DNA of 64,000 nucleotides, from NCBI RefSeq assembly GCF_003254395.2, contig NC_037653.1, positions 3,038,001-3,102,000 of the forward strand, written 5' to 3'. Below, one piece after another: positions 49,801 through 61,800 of the stretch. Numbering within the stretch: position 1 is the first letter of the stretch; each line of letters opens with the position of its first letter. Made by a program: the position numbers and the translations under genes. The notes under the pieces were generated by a model. That model was not told the DNA's origin, made no database searches, and was given only the letters and a program-made list of their open reading frames with translations. Origin of the DNA: Apis mellifera (taxonomy: Eukaryota > Arthropoda > Insecta > Hymenoptera > Apidae).

Positions 49801-52800
49801 ATCAGAATGGTCTGTATCAATACATCCAGAACGGAGAGACACAACGTTTCAACATCGTGTTGGATACAATTGTTGACCTTATTCGAATCTTGCCCCCTTT
49901 TATACAAAAAGCTGAGAATTTCGCCAAGGATCTCAGTACAGGAGCGAAGTTCTTCTCGTCTGACTAAATGAATCCTCAAATGTCTGCACATGGTAACCAG
50001 TAGCAGATTTCTGCTCTCGTTGTCCTCGCGAAACAAGGAAGAGGTGGTGAGATTTTTTATAGCTGTCAATTTGGCCTGAGTAAGCTGGGCTGGCGGTTCT
50101 CTCGGTACAGAGTCGAGCATCGTGCAAGTAAGTTTGGCCACCTCGAGGACTGGCAGCACGGCGACTAGTTGCTCAAACACAGCCGATATAGAGTAGAGTA
50201 GAGCTATTTGAGAGTGGAGCACCATATCGTACGGTATTCCCAACATCTTGTTCAATGCGGCAAACACGCAATAGAGATCTCGCTTGAAACTGTCCTCGTA
50301 TTGGCCAGCAGTCGCTCTGGCGAACAACAGACGACTCTGAATGATAAATTTGAAGATGTATTCCAAAGAACGGAAACATTTGATTATAGGCTCCTGCTTC
50401 TCGGCTGCCGTCACCCAATCGGCGCAATGCTGCACGCTACTCAAAAGACCCTTGTATACAAGTGCGGCTGCGAAATGGCCGGAAATGTACGCATCCATCA
50501 CAGGTTTGAAATGCTCGAATTTGGAATCTTCGAGAAGGCTGAATATAGAGACAAGCACTTGGAAGACCAAACCCGAATGAGCCGTCGAGTTACCATCTTC
50601 TGTGTGAAACATGGAAAAAAGGGCGTCCAATATATCTTGCAAAAATTTCACCAATTCCTCGCCGTCTAACCGAAGAACGCGACCCAGAGCTTCTGATATT
50701 CGTTCCGGATGCGCTTTCCATTGTAACAGGCTTAGGAGATCGACATTTTGCGTTAATTTCGTGCTGCAGAGTAACGTGTACACGAATACAACTTCTTTTG
50801 GAGATCTGGAGAACGATGGTGAACCTGAAAAATAAATGAGAGATAAAAAGGATGATCAGAATATGAGATAGAATAGAAATATCAAGGTTTTGATTTGTAC
50901 ATAATAGTAGCGAGATCTTTAACAATGATAGTTGAATAAAATGAAGATTACAATGTTCTTTCATAATCGTCATTGTCATTCATTAACTCTTAATTGCTAT
51001 TGTGGTTCTTTAAATACAAACATTTTACATTTTATAACTTACATATGTATGAATGTAAGTATTTTAATAACTTTCAATTGAATTGAAATTTGATTAAAAA
51101 TTGATTTATATTTATTTCTATGTAATATTTTTCATAGAAAGAATTTTTTAAAATTTTTTATTCAATTTTAATTTTTTATTTTTAGCAATTCTAAAACTTT
51201 CTGGATCAAAATATAAAAAAGAAAATAAAATTCCTATCTTCTTTTTTTAATTTTTAAGAAGAAAAGATTCTTGTAACTTTGCAAGAAAATTATTACCTAT
51301 CGCATTTGGTTCTCGACCAAATAAGTAAGTATTTTAATAACTTTCAATTGAATTGAAATTTGATTAAAAATTGATTTATATTTATTTCTATGTAATATTT
51401 TTCATAGAAAGAATTTTTTAAAATTTTTTATTCAATTTTAATTTTTTATTTTTAGCAATTCTAAACCTTTCTGGATCAAAATATAAAAAAGAAAATAAAA
51501 TTCCTATCTTCTTTTTTTAATTTTTAAGAAGAAAAGATTCTTGTAACTTTGCAAGAAAATTATTACCTATCGCGTTTGGTTCTCGACCACTGCTTGGCAA
51601 GGAAAGATAACTCAACGAATCCAATTTGGAACGATCCTCGCACTTATAAATATATAATTCGTGAGGGCCATCCTGAAGAGTAGCTCCCCCAGGCTCCATA
51701 AGCCGCACGAAGGCAAAGGAGAATAATTTCTTGTCGTTTTTCTCGCGTGCTGTATCAAAATATACCCCAACATTTTTATCAATTTTTTAACAACGTTTTT
51801 CTTAAAAAAACTTCCAACGACTTACTGGAACAATGACGGAATTCGAATCGAACATGACTCCCATAGAATTTGTCTATAGGTATTGCCAATCGAACCGTCT
51901 CAGCCCAGGATGGACTATTGTGATGGTATATAACTAAACTTTGATATTCAGAACTACCCTCCATTCCAGCTGCACCAAATAAACAATCTTCCAATGGTTG
52001 TCCATCAGCATCCAACACCAAAATTGTCACCTATTGATTAGAGACATTCATTGATATATATATATATATATTCATTTTATTTATTATTAAGTGATCTAGA
52101 GATATATGCTTTAAAATCTGGAGTCTCAATTTTGAGGAATTGATAGCAGAAAATAATGAACATGTATGTATAAGATATATACACAAAATATAACTTGACT
52201 CATGATATCTCTCTATACCTCGATGTTCTTTCCAGTAGATTTTCCACCTCGTTCAAATTCGCCACGTTCCAACTTCAGGTACAAATCATTCCGTACATCA
52301 CCAGGCATGATCACGTCGGAAAACCCAAGCTTTTTCGTTAAACAAATATTTTTGAAGAGCAAAGGGTTCTCTTCTCGGACTTGAGACAGTTCCCCATGTA
52401 AAACGCGCAGAGATATTACTATACCGTAATTAGGCTGACCAGGAAGCAGGGAACACTTGTTATTGCGGATAATCTGCTCGTGCAATTGGTGAAAATCTTT
52501 CTCTTCTCCTTGATATACCTAAAATAATACTCCCTTAAAATATACTCCCTGACTTTGCAGAATGTTAAAATATTATATATTATAGAAAAATAATTTATAC
52601 TCTAATTAATTGAAATGGAAGTTATGTTTGAAAAATGTTATTGAAAGAAATTATTAGTAAAATGGAAAGAAATGAATTTTTCTCCTATATATTTAATTCG
52701 GTTATTGTGTAATTGTACATCAAAAGCAATTTAATCGTTGATCATCACTTTTGGCAAGCAGTTCACCTTGAACGTCATCTCGAGTTCCTCCGAATGATCC

Positions 52801-55079
52801 TGGGTGGCTTCGGCCAGGGAAAGCACCGCGACTCCGTGAGGTCTCCTGTAAGTAGCTGTTCCCGCTTTGTTCTTGCCAGAATCCGAATACAGCATTCTTC
52901 CACATCGCATCACGTGCGCGACCATGTAAAGATCCCTGCTGAGATCGGCGTTGCCGAGATCCGTGAAAATCGTACAATTGCTGTGTATCTTCTCGATGAA
53001 GCTCGAAAATCCCTCCTTGGAAATTCGCACCAGGAAACGTTCGCTCAGATATTGGCTACGCTTCGCGTCGTACAAGGAGAAGTAGACCTCCGTGTCCTCG
53101 CCGATCGAGTGGCCGAAATCTCTCATGCAGAAGTAGAGATGATGGGTCAAGACTTTCTTATGCTCCTTCCGCCTAAGGGTCCCCCTTCCTGATGCTCCTT
53201 GCGAATTTTCCGCGCTTTGAACGTGCTGGAAATAAATAGACGCCGTTATGATCCGTAACAGTGTTCAAAATTGTGAAAAAATAAATTGCTGAGGTGAATA
53301 AAATAGAGAGATCCTTGGATTTTATTTCTTGGATTGATGGAAATAAAATTTTCTTTCAAATGGTATTATGGAAAAATAGTATTTCAGATACAGAATATTT
53401 CATTCAACTGGGCTTAATTAAGAGTTGTGAAAAAATTAAGAATTGCTAAATCATAGGCAAATATTATTTATAGATCAACATTTATTTTCTGTTTAATTAA
53501 AATCAAATTAGAGAGATTATTAATAATTTTATTCCTTGGATATTATTTCTTGTATTGATGGAAGATTTTCCAAATAAAATTTTCTTTGAAATGATATTAT
53601 GGAAAAATAGTATTTTAAATACAGGATATTTTAACTGGGCTTAATTAAGAGTTGTAAAAAAATTAAGAATTGCTAAATCATAGGCAAATATTATTTATAG
53701 ATTAATATTTATTTTCTGTTTAATTAAAATCAAATTAGAGAGATTATTAATAATTTTATTCCTTGGATATTATTTCTTGGATTGATGGAAGATTTTCCAA
53801 ATAAAATTTTCTTTGAAATGGTATTATGGAAAAATAGTATTTCAAATACAGGATATTTCATTCAACTGGGCCTAATTAAAAGTTGTGAAAAAATTAAGAA
53901 TTGCTAAATCATAGACAAATATTATTTATAGATCAACATTTATTTTCTGTTTAATTAAAATCAAATTAGAGAGATTATTAATAATTTTATTCTTTGGATT
54001 TTATTTCTTGGATTGATGGAAGATTTTCCAAATAAAATTTTCTTTGAAATTGTATTATGGAAAAATAGTATTTCAGATACAGGATATTTCAACTGGGCCT
54101 AATTAAGAGTTGTGAAAAAATTAAGAATTGAATTAAATCATAGGCAAATATTATTCATAGATTATTTTCTGTTTAATTAAAATCAAATTAGCGACAAAAT
54201 GATTATATTCTATTTTTTTCAATGTAATCAGTATATAATACAACAAAAATTTAAAAAATGATGTTTGTCATAATATTGTAACTCATTTTATATCAAAACA
54301 TTTTTATAATTTGTCTTCCCTAAGTTAAATTTATGGAAAAAGAATTAGAATTAATAATTTATTACACAGAATCTAAAATTAATAAATATTAAAGTTAAGA
54401 TTTTATTTCTTTAGAAAATTCTTTTAAATTTTTAAAAGTTTTGTATAATAAATAAAATTGCTATTGATATGTATATATATATATATACTATTCATTTCAG
54501 ATTAAAAATAAAGAAAAAGATATAAAAAGAAATTTTATTATAATAAGTATTATTTAAAAAAAAAAAATTAAAGAATGTGCAAAACTTAACGATCAATATT
54601 TAAACGAAAAATATAGGAATTTCGATTGGATTAGAAAGCATTATTTTTTAAATTTCATATCAATAACGTGTGCACTGAATATACCCTGAAGCTGACTTCA
54701 TTTCAATTCTTGCGGAGTATTTGAAATGGTCAGCACTCCAGCTAGAATTTCAATGAACTCTAGCGATATATGTATAGCGAAGAAGTACCCAAGAGCCCTC
54801 TACTTTTTTCTCTTTTCCAACATATCAAGCTCCTCTTCAACGCGACTCATCTACTATTTTTCCCTTTTTTCTCTTGACGCAGTCAACCAAGTTTGTATTG
54901 GTTCAAGATTATTGACGGGCACGAGATTTCGTATTCTTTTACACGATATTTGCGATAATCAATTATTGTTCAAACTTTGTTTCGTTCTAATTACCACGTG
55001 ATACAGTTCAACGACTGACATCGTATCCGGATCCACCATATGGGCACCTTGACGAGGTACCAAGTCCAAGCCCAATTTC
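45468..55079 (-). CDS. spg: Sponge: DOCK3/DOCK4-type guanine nucleotide exchange factor (5' partial)
   Basis: Thirteen exons, 5' to 3': 55079-54995, 53225-52767, 52518-52219, 52030-51826, 51749-51567, 50824-49099, 48546-48384, 48290-47853, 47777-47636, 47563-46888, 46814-46453, 46052-45709, 45635-45468. All are GT-AG and the phases close to 1,749 codons plus TAG. The first exon found starts in phase 2 with LGLDLVPR, matching about residue 175 of vertebrate DOCK4 (1,966 residues), so the SH3 domain and part of the helical region are missing from this model. Present are the lipid-binding DHR-1/C2 region, a long helical scaffold in the 1.7-kb exon, the catalytic DHR-2 domain and a proline-rich tail ending ESTV. 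Sponge/DOCK3-4 proteins activate Rac or Rap with ELMO and Crk and remodel actin in neurons and epithelia. The first exon's donor could be three bases earlier. Closest family choice is DOCK3/4 rather than myoblast city (DOCK1/2/5) or zizimin types. Confidence 0.9.
46888..48290 (-). other. spg: Sponge DHR-2 catalytic region
   Basis: The exons at 48290-47853, 47777-47636 and 47563-46888 code the GEF domain. Landmarks: EWQRKEVLYHKIIHYLDRGK, FFRVGFYG-like YFRVGFYGLSFP, YERIGAFTQRL, NEFKSLWIERT, LPGILRWFEV, and NVMGGITKYQEAF, where DOCK proteins place the valine that senses nucleotide and magnesium. The valine is present, so the domain looks catalytically competent. Confidence 0.8.
51055..51589. 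repeat. spg: 270-bp tandem duplication spanning an exon end
   Basis: Positions 51055-51319 and 51325-51589 are direct copies offset by exactly 270 bases. I see only two substitutions by eye (AAAACTTT/AAACCTTT and CGCATTTGG/CGCGTTTGG). The right copy includes the true 3' end of the spg exon 51749-51567 and its GT donor. The left copy carries the same 23-base exon tail and donor inside the intron, without an acceptor. The near-identity implies a recent event. Confidence 0.92.
51567..53225 (-). other. spg: Sponge N-terminal and DHR-1 (C2) region
   Basis: The exons at 53225-52767, 52518-52219, 52030-51826 and 51749-51567 code the stretch through the DHR-1 domain. Landmarks matching DOCK4: YRRPHGVAVLS, KLGFSDVIMPG then RNDLYLKLERGEF, YHHNSPSWAE, FEFRHCS, and DGPHELYIYKCE. 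DHR-1 binds phosphoinositides and directs the exchange factor to membranes. Confidence 0.85.
53313..54195. repeat. spg: ~227-bp minisatellite in a spg intron
   Basis: Four direct copies begin at about 53313, 53534, 53761 and 53992 (spacing 221, 227, 231 bases). Each has CTTGGATTGATGG-like sequence, TAGTATTTCA, ACTGGGC(C/T)TAATTA and TTAAGAATTGCTAAATCATA. The first copy is slightly shorter and the last is truncated at about 54195. All lie inside the intron 53226-54994. Confidence 0.92.
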
Positions 55080-55689
55080 CTGCAACATACAAAATATCAC
55101 ATAACTGAGCAAAACAAAAAAATAATAAAAAGATTGTCGAAGATATTCCTCATAATCATATTTTTAATTTGAAATTAGGAATATCAGTCTAACAGAAATG
55201 TGTATGTGTATATTTATTTTTTGATTTTTGGAAAAAAAAACAGAAAATTTTTTTTTAAATTCATAATGTTAAACAGATAATTTAATTTAGTAATTAAATA
55301 TACATAAATATTCATTCTGAGAAACTATTAATTGACTCTTCTATAAAAATAAAAAAAAATGAAACAAAGTTAAATAGAATATATCTTTATATATTTTTAT
55401 ATTTATTTTTTATATAGGAAATATATTTTTAAATATAATATGATAATTATATGCATATTGTATTTGAGATTAAATCTATCAACAGTTGCTTTTAATGATA
55501 TTGTTCATAAGTGGACACTGTGATTAGAGAAAGTTGTCGAACAATCATTATTAACATAGTGTTGGATAGTTACTTTCAAAGTAATATCTAATCTTGCAAG
55601 ATATATTCTCAACTTTTGAAAGCATCATATTTAAAATGTATTCACATCCTAACGCACGATCCAATTAATCCATTGCATCAGTTTGCTAA

Positions 55690-55860
55690 GTTTACTTCTG
55701 AAGTGGCGGAGCAATATACTTAACTTCCCATGACCCCGGACGGCTGCATGCCATAGGGCCGACGTGTTCTCGAACGCATTGGGGCCCTACAGGCCCGGCT
55801 ACCCGCCAGGGTCCTCGCATGGCCCCTTCACCTCGCAGGAATGCAGCTATACGCTGCCCA
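55690..55860 (-). pseudogene. Ankyrin-repeat-like fragment in a GC-rich islet
   Basis: A sharp 170-base GC-rich islet in AT-rich DNA. On the minus strand one frame reads NTSALWHAAVRGHGKL followed by SILLRHF, which fits the ankyrin consensus (T-x-L-x-x-A-A-x-x-G-H). An AG (CCTGTAG|GGCCCC) precedes it and a GTTAAG donor follows HG. Upstream the same frame has two TAG stops close together. It may be a small exon of an unrecognised minus-strand gene or a relic. It is not part of any DOCK domain. Confidence 0.25.
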
Positions 55861-57109
55861 TTTTGACTCAACTTGCTTCTCACTACACGTCTCTCCACGC
55901 TTATTCCTCTTATTCCAAGCATATATATATGTATATGTGTCAAAATTTGCATCAACGGAGATACGTTACTTTTGAGCAGTTAATTCGGATCAAGTTGAAT
56001 AACGGAGACGAACTCGAAAACGTTGCAAAACACATTGTAAAATAATTCGCAGAAATAACCATAGTAATTGGCGTCAAATTAATAACAATTCCTGGTTTTC
56101 TGGAAATTCTGGAGATTCTGAATAATAAATAAATTATCGATATATATATTTATTAGAAAAATATATTATTATAAATATAATGTAAAAGAATTTAGATTAA
56201 AATTCAATTATGTTAAAAAATTCTTTCATGAATAAATATCGAAATAAATTAAAGTACAATTAATATTTATATTATTCATTTTGAATTCATAATAAAATCG
56301 AAAAAGAAAAAGAAAATTAAATAGTGATTCGGATATTATATGTTAATATGAAAAAGATGTTGCTACTATTCAAATTCATTTTAATTCTCTTCAATAAACC
56401 TGTGTGAAAATAATAATTAAATTTTGTCATTTTGAACATAACCATTAAAAATATTCATATCACAAATCAAGGTATTCTACGTAATCGCATTAATTATAGA
56501 GCATAATTTGAATAAATTTATAATAATAGAAGAAACTTTATCCATTGTATCAAAATAGAAAATTGCTCTGACATGTGACTAATCGACTAACTTTTTCCAT
56601 GCTATAAAAAAGGATTCCCTAGTTAAAAGGAAGCACAGTTGTTGAGTGGCAATTAACGTTTCGTACGTAGCATGTATATAGTGAGTTCCGAGTTTTAAGC
56701 AAACCGAGAAAATTAAATAGTACTTGAAAAAGCATTACTTTTACTTTGTTTTTGAATCACCATTTCAATTTTTTTTCCGTTCTCTATATACGTTACCGAT
56801 TCTGTTAATTCGATGGCATTCGCGCCCTCACTCGTTAAATAAGATCATATTAATTTTCCTACCAAAGAGGTTATGTCTCGGAATAAAAATTTCTAAAAAA
56901 GTATACTTTGAACAGATCTATATATATCAATAAATAAAATATATTAATTCTAGAAGAGATGAACTATTTTTAAATAATATTGAATAAACTTAACACTAAT
57001 AATATAATAAAAATTACATTTTCTTTACTTGATTCAATTAATTCATAGTAACATCAGGTGAAGTTATTCTATCAAATGTATATATATATGAATGTATATC
57101 AAATAGAGC

Positions 57110-57440
57110 ATTTATATGATCCATCGACGGTGTACGGTCCTGAATATATGTAAAGGTCCCCCTCAGACCAGAGTTAATGGAATGCAGGTGAGCAGGCAAA
57201 CTTCGATGCGTGGAGACAGGTACAGCCAATGTCCGCCGCGTTGTTCGGACCTATGTCCCATTCCAAAGATATCGGATATATTCTCTCGAAGCAGCGACGT
57301 TCGATTCACCGCGAGAATCGACCGCCTATTCGAGAAACATAAAGGACGAGCTCGAGTTCCTTTTCGTGTAGAAGGTTCCCTTTGGATGACAAATTCATTC
57401 GACCATTGGCCGCGTAACGGTCAACGTAAGTTCACACGAG
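57110..57440. other. GC-rich islet with a plus-strand donor
   Basis: A 120-codon plus frame (57116-57478) crosses a strong donor (GGTCAAC|GTAAGTTC at about 57425). On the minus strand a frame reads DIGCTCLHASKF, loosely ankyrin-like, and then stops. Neither reading is recognised. A promoter, noncoding exon or exon relic is possible. Confidence 0.25.
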
Positions 57441-58429
57441 ACATGAATACATATCTTCAATTTATATCAACGAGATGATGTAAATTTTCATCTGAAGATA
57501 GATCGATTGCGTAATATACAAAATGAATAAAAACGAATGGTGATAATGAAAGATTAACAGACTACGATGCTTAAATTGGATATCTATGGTTAAAAAGGTT
57601 GGTAAAAAATTAGATTTATTATATAAGGACAATAATATATACTTTTTTAGAAAAGTATAAAAATATAAAAACTTAAATATGAAAAGTTTTCAATTTTATC
57701 CGTCCATATTTTTTTTAGCACAATATTCTATCAAACACAATCCATTATGAGGAACTTTTCATTAGTCTTCGAACTTTTTTAAAAATGAAGAAATGATGAA
57801 ACAAAGCCCAAAAGTTTCAAGGTAAATTATTAAAATTGATGAGAATCATTTTAGACATTCAAATATAATTTTAAAATATAATTCTAGGATATTTCAGACA
57901 ACGTTTAGGTTAGGTAAGACCTACTCTCCTCTTGGATTAATTTGAAAAATTGATTAGTTAGAAAAAGAAAGAATTTTGTATCGACAATAACAGAAAGAAA
58001 TTTTCCCGATGTGAACTTTTCAATTACGAAGTATATTTCACAAAGTTCAGTAACCATTCGGTAGCTTTAAACGCTATATAATTACGTCGATATTGCTGCG
58101 AGTTGGTGGACTCCTGTTTCTACTTTAAACTGACAATCAATTATTATCCTTCCTATTTCACTTTGCACTATTCATTGTTTTATTTTTCACATTTCATCTC
58201 ATTTAAAGTAAAATTCATGTAATAAATCTTAATAAAGTTCATTAATTAAAAAATTTTTGATTATTTACTTTAATTTTTTAGCATAGAAAAGAAATTATTA
58301 AATTTAGCAGAAAGAAAATTGTTATTAAATTTTATATTATTGTCTATCGTTCGATTGACGAGAAAAATTCTTCACAATAATGCAATACAATTTTGCAGTA
58401 ATAAAAAAAAAAAAATATTATAGAATTAA

Positions 58430-58870
58430 TTCGTAAGAGTAAAATCTATGGAAGTTGCGCTGACAACTTGTGTATAGAGCACGGTTTCTCGCGACCGTAT
58501 AAAACGGCCTTAATAGGAGTGTTTCCTGATCCCGGAACGAGTAACGAGACTCGTACGAATAGCGAAGGGTTCGTGGGAAGACGAATGCCGTGTCTGGTTT
58601 GCCCGAGGGTATACACGCACACGATAAAACGTTACTTGCACCGAGTTCCACCACAAGGAAACCAGTGCCGAGCGCTCATGACAGCGCTCCCGAGTGCAGT
58701 TGCAGTTCCGTGCGGCATCGTCCTTCTTTGGCAGAAGATACGAAAGTAGTGGTAGTAGTAGTAATAGATGTCAGGGCCAAATCCCCGAGCCTCCACGATC
58801 TCAATTAGATCAAATGACGCGCGATTAAGCGCGATTAGCCGCGAACCTTTCAGTTTTTCGTCACTAACGA
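58430..58870. other. GC-rich islet
   Basis: Overlapping open frames of 60-93 codons occur on both strands, so composition is the likely cause. One minus frame without a methionine reads GSGNTPIKAVLYGREKPC, a weak match to an ankyrin repeat. A run of GTA/GTG units (58749-58767) adds a low-complexity stretch. No gene was assigned. Confidence 0.25.
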
Positions 58871-59299
58871 GCATTAAAGTTCTAATTTTGTTCATCTCGT
58901 GCTATTACAACGAAAAGAAGATAGTATTTTTTAAAATTATTTTGACAATGATCATAAGATAAATTTCAATTATACGTACGTGCTTGTTTGATGTCGAAAA
59001 AAAGAAAATTTCCTATTGTTATAAAAAAAAGAAAGATTGTCGTGATTTCGAATACATATATATATTTGTCGAACCGTTATGTTAATCAAATATAATATAG
59101 AGAAAAGAAATTGTATGATGTATAATAAATTTAATAATTTAATAATTTAATAATTCAATAATTAAATTAAATTTAATAATTAAATTTAATAATTCAAATA
59201 GTATATGTTATCCCATTAAAAAAGGATAAAGAAAAAGCATTAATTTGCAATATCAAATATATATACTCATTAGTTCGAAGATCATTGTCATTCGTTAAA

Positions 59300-59500
59300 T
59301 TTGTTTTCATCGAAGGTAGCGGCACGTCGGTAGCCGAGTATATACCATGGAACTTCCCCTACCTAACCGCTTTTTCCCCCTCACGATGCACTACCTCTCA
59401 TCGTACAGCCCTGGGCCCGAGTAGAACAACGCCAGCACCGTGCTACGCCAAGACGAAGGCAAAAAGAAAAAGACTATTACCTTACGGAGAATAATGGCAG
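59300..59500. other. GC-rich islet
   Basis: A 200-base GC-richer patch with 60-70 codon frames on both strands and no recognisable domain. It continues the row of islets seen at 55.7, 57.2 and 58.6 kb. Confidence 0.25.
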
Positions 59501-59867
59501 CGTTTCCCAACCTTCGAGAATCTTTCTTCGACAAATAGACTTGCACTTTGAGAAAGTCTACTTTTTTTTTGGTAATACATTCCAAATTGTGATTCTTTAC
59601 TTTTTTTTTTTTATGAATAAATTCAAAAAGCTGGAAAAATTGATACGAAGCATCGTATCAAAGGTTTATGACCTCTGAATATCTCGAATAAAAAAAAAGT
59701 TACCGATAATTGTATTTTTAAAATTAGTATCAGTTATGTAAATAGAAGTGTAAATCGAAATTTTGAAACCAATAAATAATAAATGTATAATTTTACAAAT
59801 TTAATTACTCTTATGGTGTCCGATGATTTATATTTAAAACAGGCAATGTTTCTCGGTAAAATCAGAA

Positions 59868-60075
59868 ATGGATTTAGTCATTGGATTCAGAGAATTCGAA
59901 GAATTGGGAAACCCTGAAAAGAAGAACATGTTATGTGACCTGGAGTTTCATTCCGTATCATCGTATTACCCCAACAAGGAAGCAAAACATCGAAAGAAAA
60001 AGAAACGAAGAAAAAGATTAAGCTATGAAGAAATAAGAAAGAAAGACGCCAATGCATGCGAAATGGAGCCTAGAG
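59868..60075 (+). CDS. Hypothetical lysine-rich exon
   Basis: An ATG opens 69 codons (MDLVIGFREFEELGNPEKKN), with a KHRKKKKRRKRL block resembling a nuclear localisation signal. It reaches a plausible donor (CTAGAG|GTATGC) at 60075/60076. A weak acceptor (TTAAAACAG|GC) lies at 59842. The composition is protein-like rather than repetitive except for the basic block. I do not recognise it and found no partner exon. Confidence 0.25.
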
Positions 60076-60743
60076 GTATGCTTATTAGAAATAATAATAA
60101 TTACTACGAGGATAATAAATATTGTCGTTTACCCAATATATATATATATATATTGTTTGAAAAAAATGTAAATAATCATTACTAGTACCTGATAATTAAA
60201 TAAATGAAGCATGTTGAATAATTTATTTCTCGTTCATATTTGACTCATATTGATACAATCAAGCATTTGAATCTACCAAAATTCAATTCTGTAAATGACG
60301 TCAGAAGAAAACGCGAAGAAAGAAATGCTGTCTGCGGTCATTGGTAGAACCGTTACTCGTACGCATATAAGAACAAAACTAGTAGATAGCATCGACATTA
60401 TATCGGAAATTTATTGAATGAATTGTGCAAATCTTTTCTTTACCATTCATTTAGAAAGCAAGATTATTATTATTATTGTTTAAAATAGAACGATATTGTC
60501 GATTTTATTTATTTATAATTTTTTTAATCTGAAAGAATATAATTTTTACGATGGAATTAAATAATAGGGAAAAAAATAGAAAAATTTTGGATAAATTTTT
60601 TAGAAAAAATACATCGAATTTGTTAAAAATTTAATCTGTAATATTTATTGTAAAGTCAAAAATTTGAGAAGCAAAGAGAAAGGAAGATGAAAGGGGAAGA
60701 CGCAAGAAGAGAAGCTTTAAAGAGCCGAGTCTCCTCTGCCAGG

Positions 60744-60757
60744 GGGAACAGGTTCCC
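60744..60757. promoter_or_regulatory. Palindromic Grainy-head-like site
   Basis: GGGAACAGGTTCCC is followed at once by CGGTATGGTTATATACCG, an inverted repeat containing a TATA-like TTATATA. This is a possible promoter within a small GC-richer islet (60700-60850). Confidence 0.3.
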
Positions 60758-61349
60758 GGTATGGTTATATACCGCGTATTCACTGAGCTGAAAACCTTGA
60801 GCTCTCACAGACAGAGAAAGAAATATCACTTCCTCTCTCTTCTCAGATGCTGTGGTTACGGTTACTCTTTACAGACATATGATATGAATCGAAAATTTAA
60901 ACTCGAATAAAGATAAATTCAAAATCTAGAAAAGAGGATTCACATTTACTTTACAATATTGAGATCAAGTTTGTATAATATTTTTATAATAAATTGTATA
61001 AATATTTATTATTAAATATTCTGTTATATCGTGATATATTTTAAAGTCAAATATTTATGAGAATTATTCATAAATCAAATATCAACGGTAAGAAAAGAAT
61101 AACTGAAAAATGTTCATTTGTTGTTTTACAATTCTTTGTCCTTCACTTTTATTACAAAATAGATTATATATCACAAAATAAACATTGTATAATATCTACA
61201 AACATACCCGGAAGGCGAATAGTTAAGAAAAGAAAAAAAAAAGAAGAGCAATGCAACCGATTCACCACTGAATCGTGGTGGCTGATTTTCAAAGGCAACT
61301 ATACGCACCTGATAGAGTCGCCCCCACGCTTGAAACTCGGCGAAGCAAC

Positions 61350-61528
61350 ATGGCGGGGAGCAGTGGGGCCCAGAACGAGTCTCTCGGTTCAGTTGCTGTT
61401 CGCACGCTGGGCCCCGTTGGTGTGTTACTCGGCCTTGTCTCGAGTTTCGAAACGATTTCCAAAATACCCAACGTTTACACCAACTCACGCGACAACGAAC
61501 GAGAAAGAAAAGCGCGGAGAGAAAGAGA
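61350..61528 (+). CDS. Possible first coding exon of a plus-strand gene
   Basis: In a GC-rich islet an ATG (AGCAACATGGCGGGG) opens 59 codons plus two bases, starting MAGSSGAQNESLGSVAV and ending in an arginine/glutamate-rich run. It meets a strong donor (AGAGA|GTAAGTTT) at 61528/61529. If real, the gene continues to the right, beyond what I could recognise. The opposite strand also has a start-plus-donor reading (MLLRRVSSVGATLS, donor GTGCGT near 61311). Direction is therefore uncertain and the islet may simply be a promoter. Confidence 0.3.
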
Positions 61529-61800
61529 GTAAGTTTGATGTATCGCATCAGACATTAACTCTCAAAACGACGCTATACGTTTTCTTATTATTCTTATCCT
61601 TTCCCTCTCTTTCTTATCTCTCGTCCTAGCACGTTAACGAGGATCGAAACAAATTCGAAACGCGATTAACGGACAAACGGTGACGCAGTGTGAGGTGTGT
61701 ATACAATCGGTAATTTTTCACTGAAATAAACCAGGAGAAAAAGAAGAAATCAGTTACGACTAAAGAAAGGTTTTGAGCAAGGAAGAAAAAAAGTCAATCG

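Larger units (their letters stand above)
55080..61320. other. AT-rich DNA upstream of the recognised spg exons
   Basis: Expected to be spg intron, because the SH3-coding exons must lie further 5'. I searched the minus strand for DOCK N-terminal landmarks (SH3 WYRG, DWG-W-LYV, the helical RQ-LVGHLT segment) and found none. GC-richer islets at 55.7, 57.1-57.4, 58.4-58.9, 59.3-59.5 and 60.7-60.85 kb are listed separately or discussed in the findings. An A/T minisatellite-like stretch of AATTTAATA units is at 59125-59200. Confidence 0.45.

Noticed and set aside
50208..50669. 153-codon plus-strand frame over the large spg exon
   Set aside because: Antisense shadow of a long, clearly coding DOCK exon.
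51520..51566. Extension of the spg exon 51749-51567 through its donor
   Set aside because: The frame stays open for only about 16 codons and then stops; the splice at 51567 restores the DOCK reading with correct phase.
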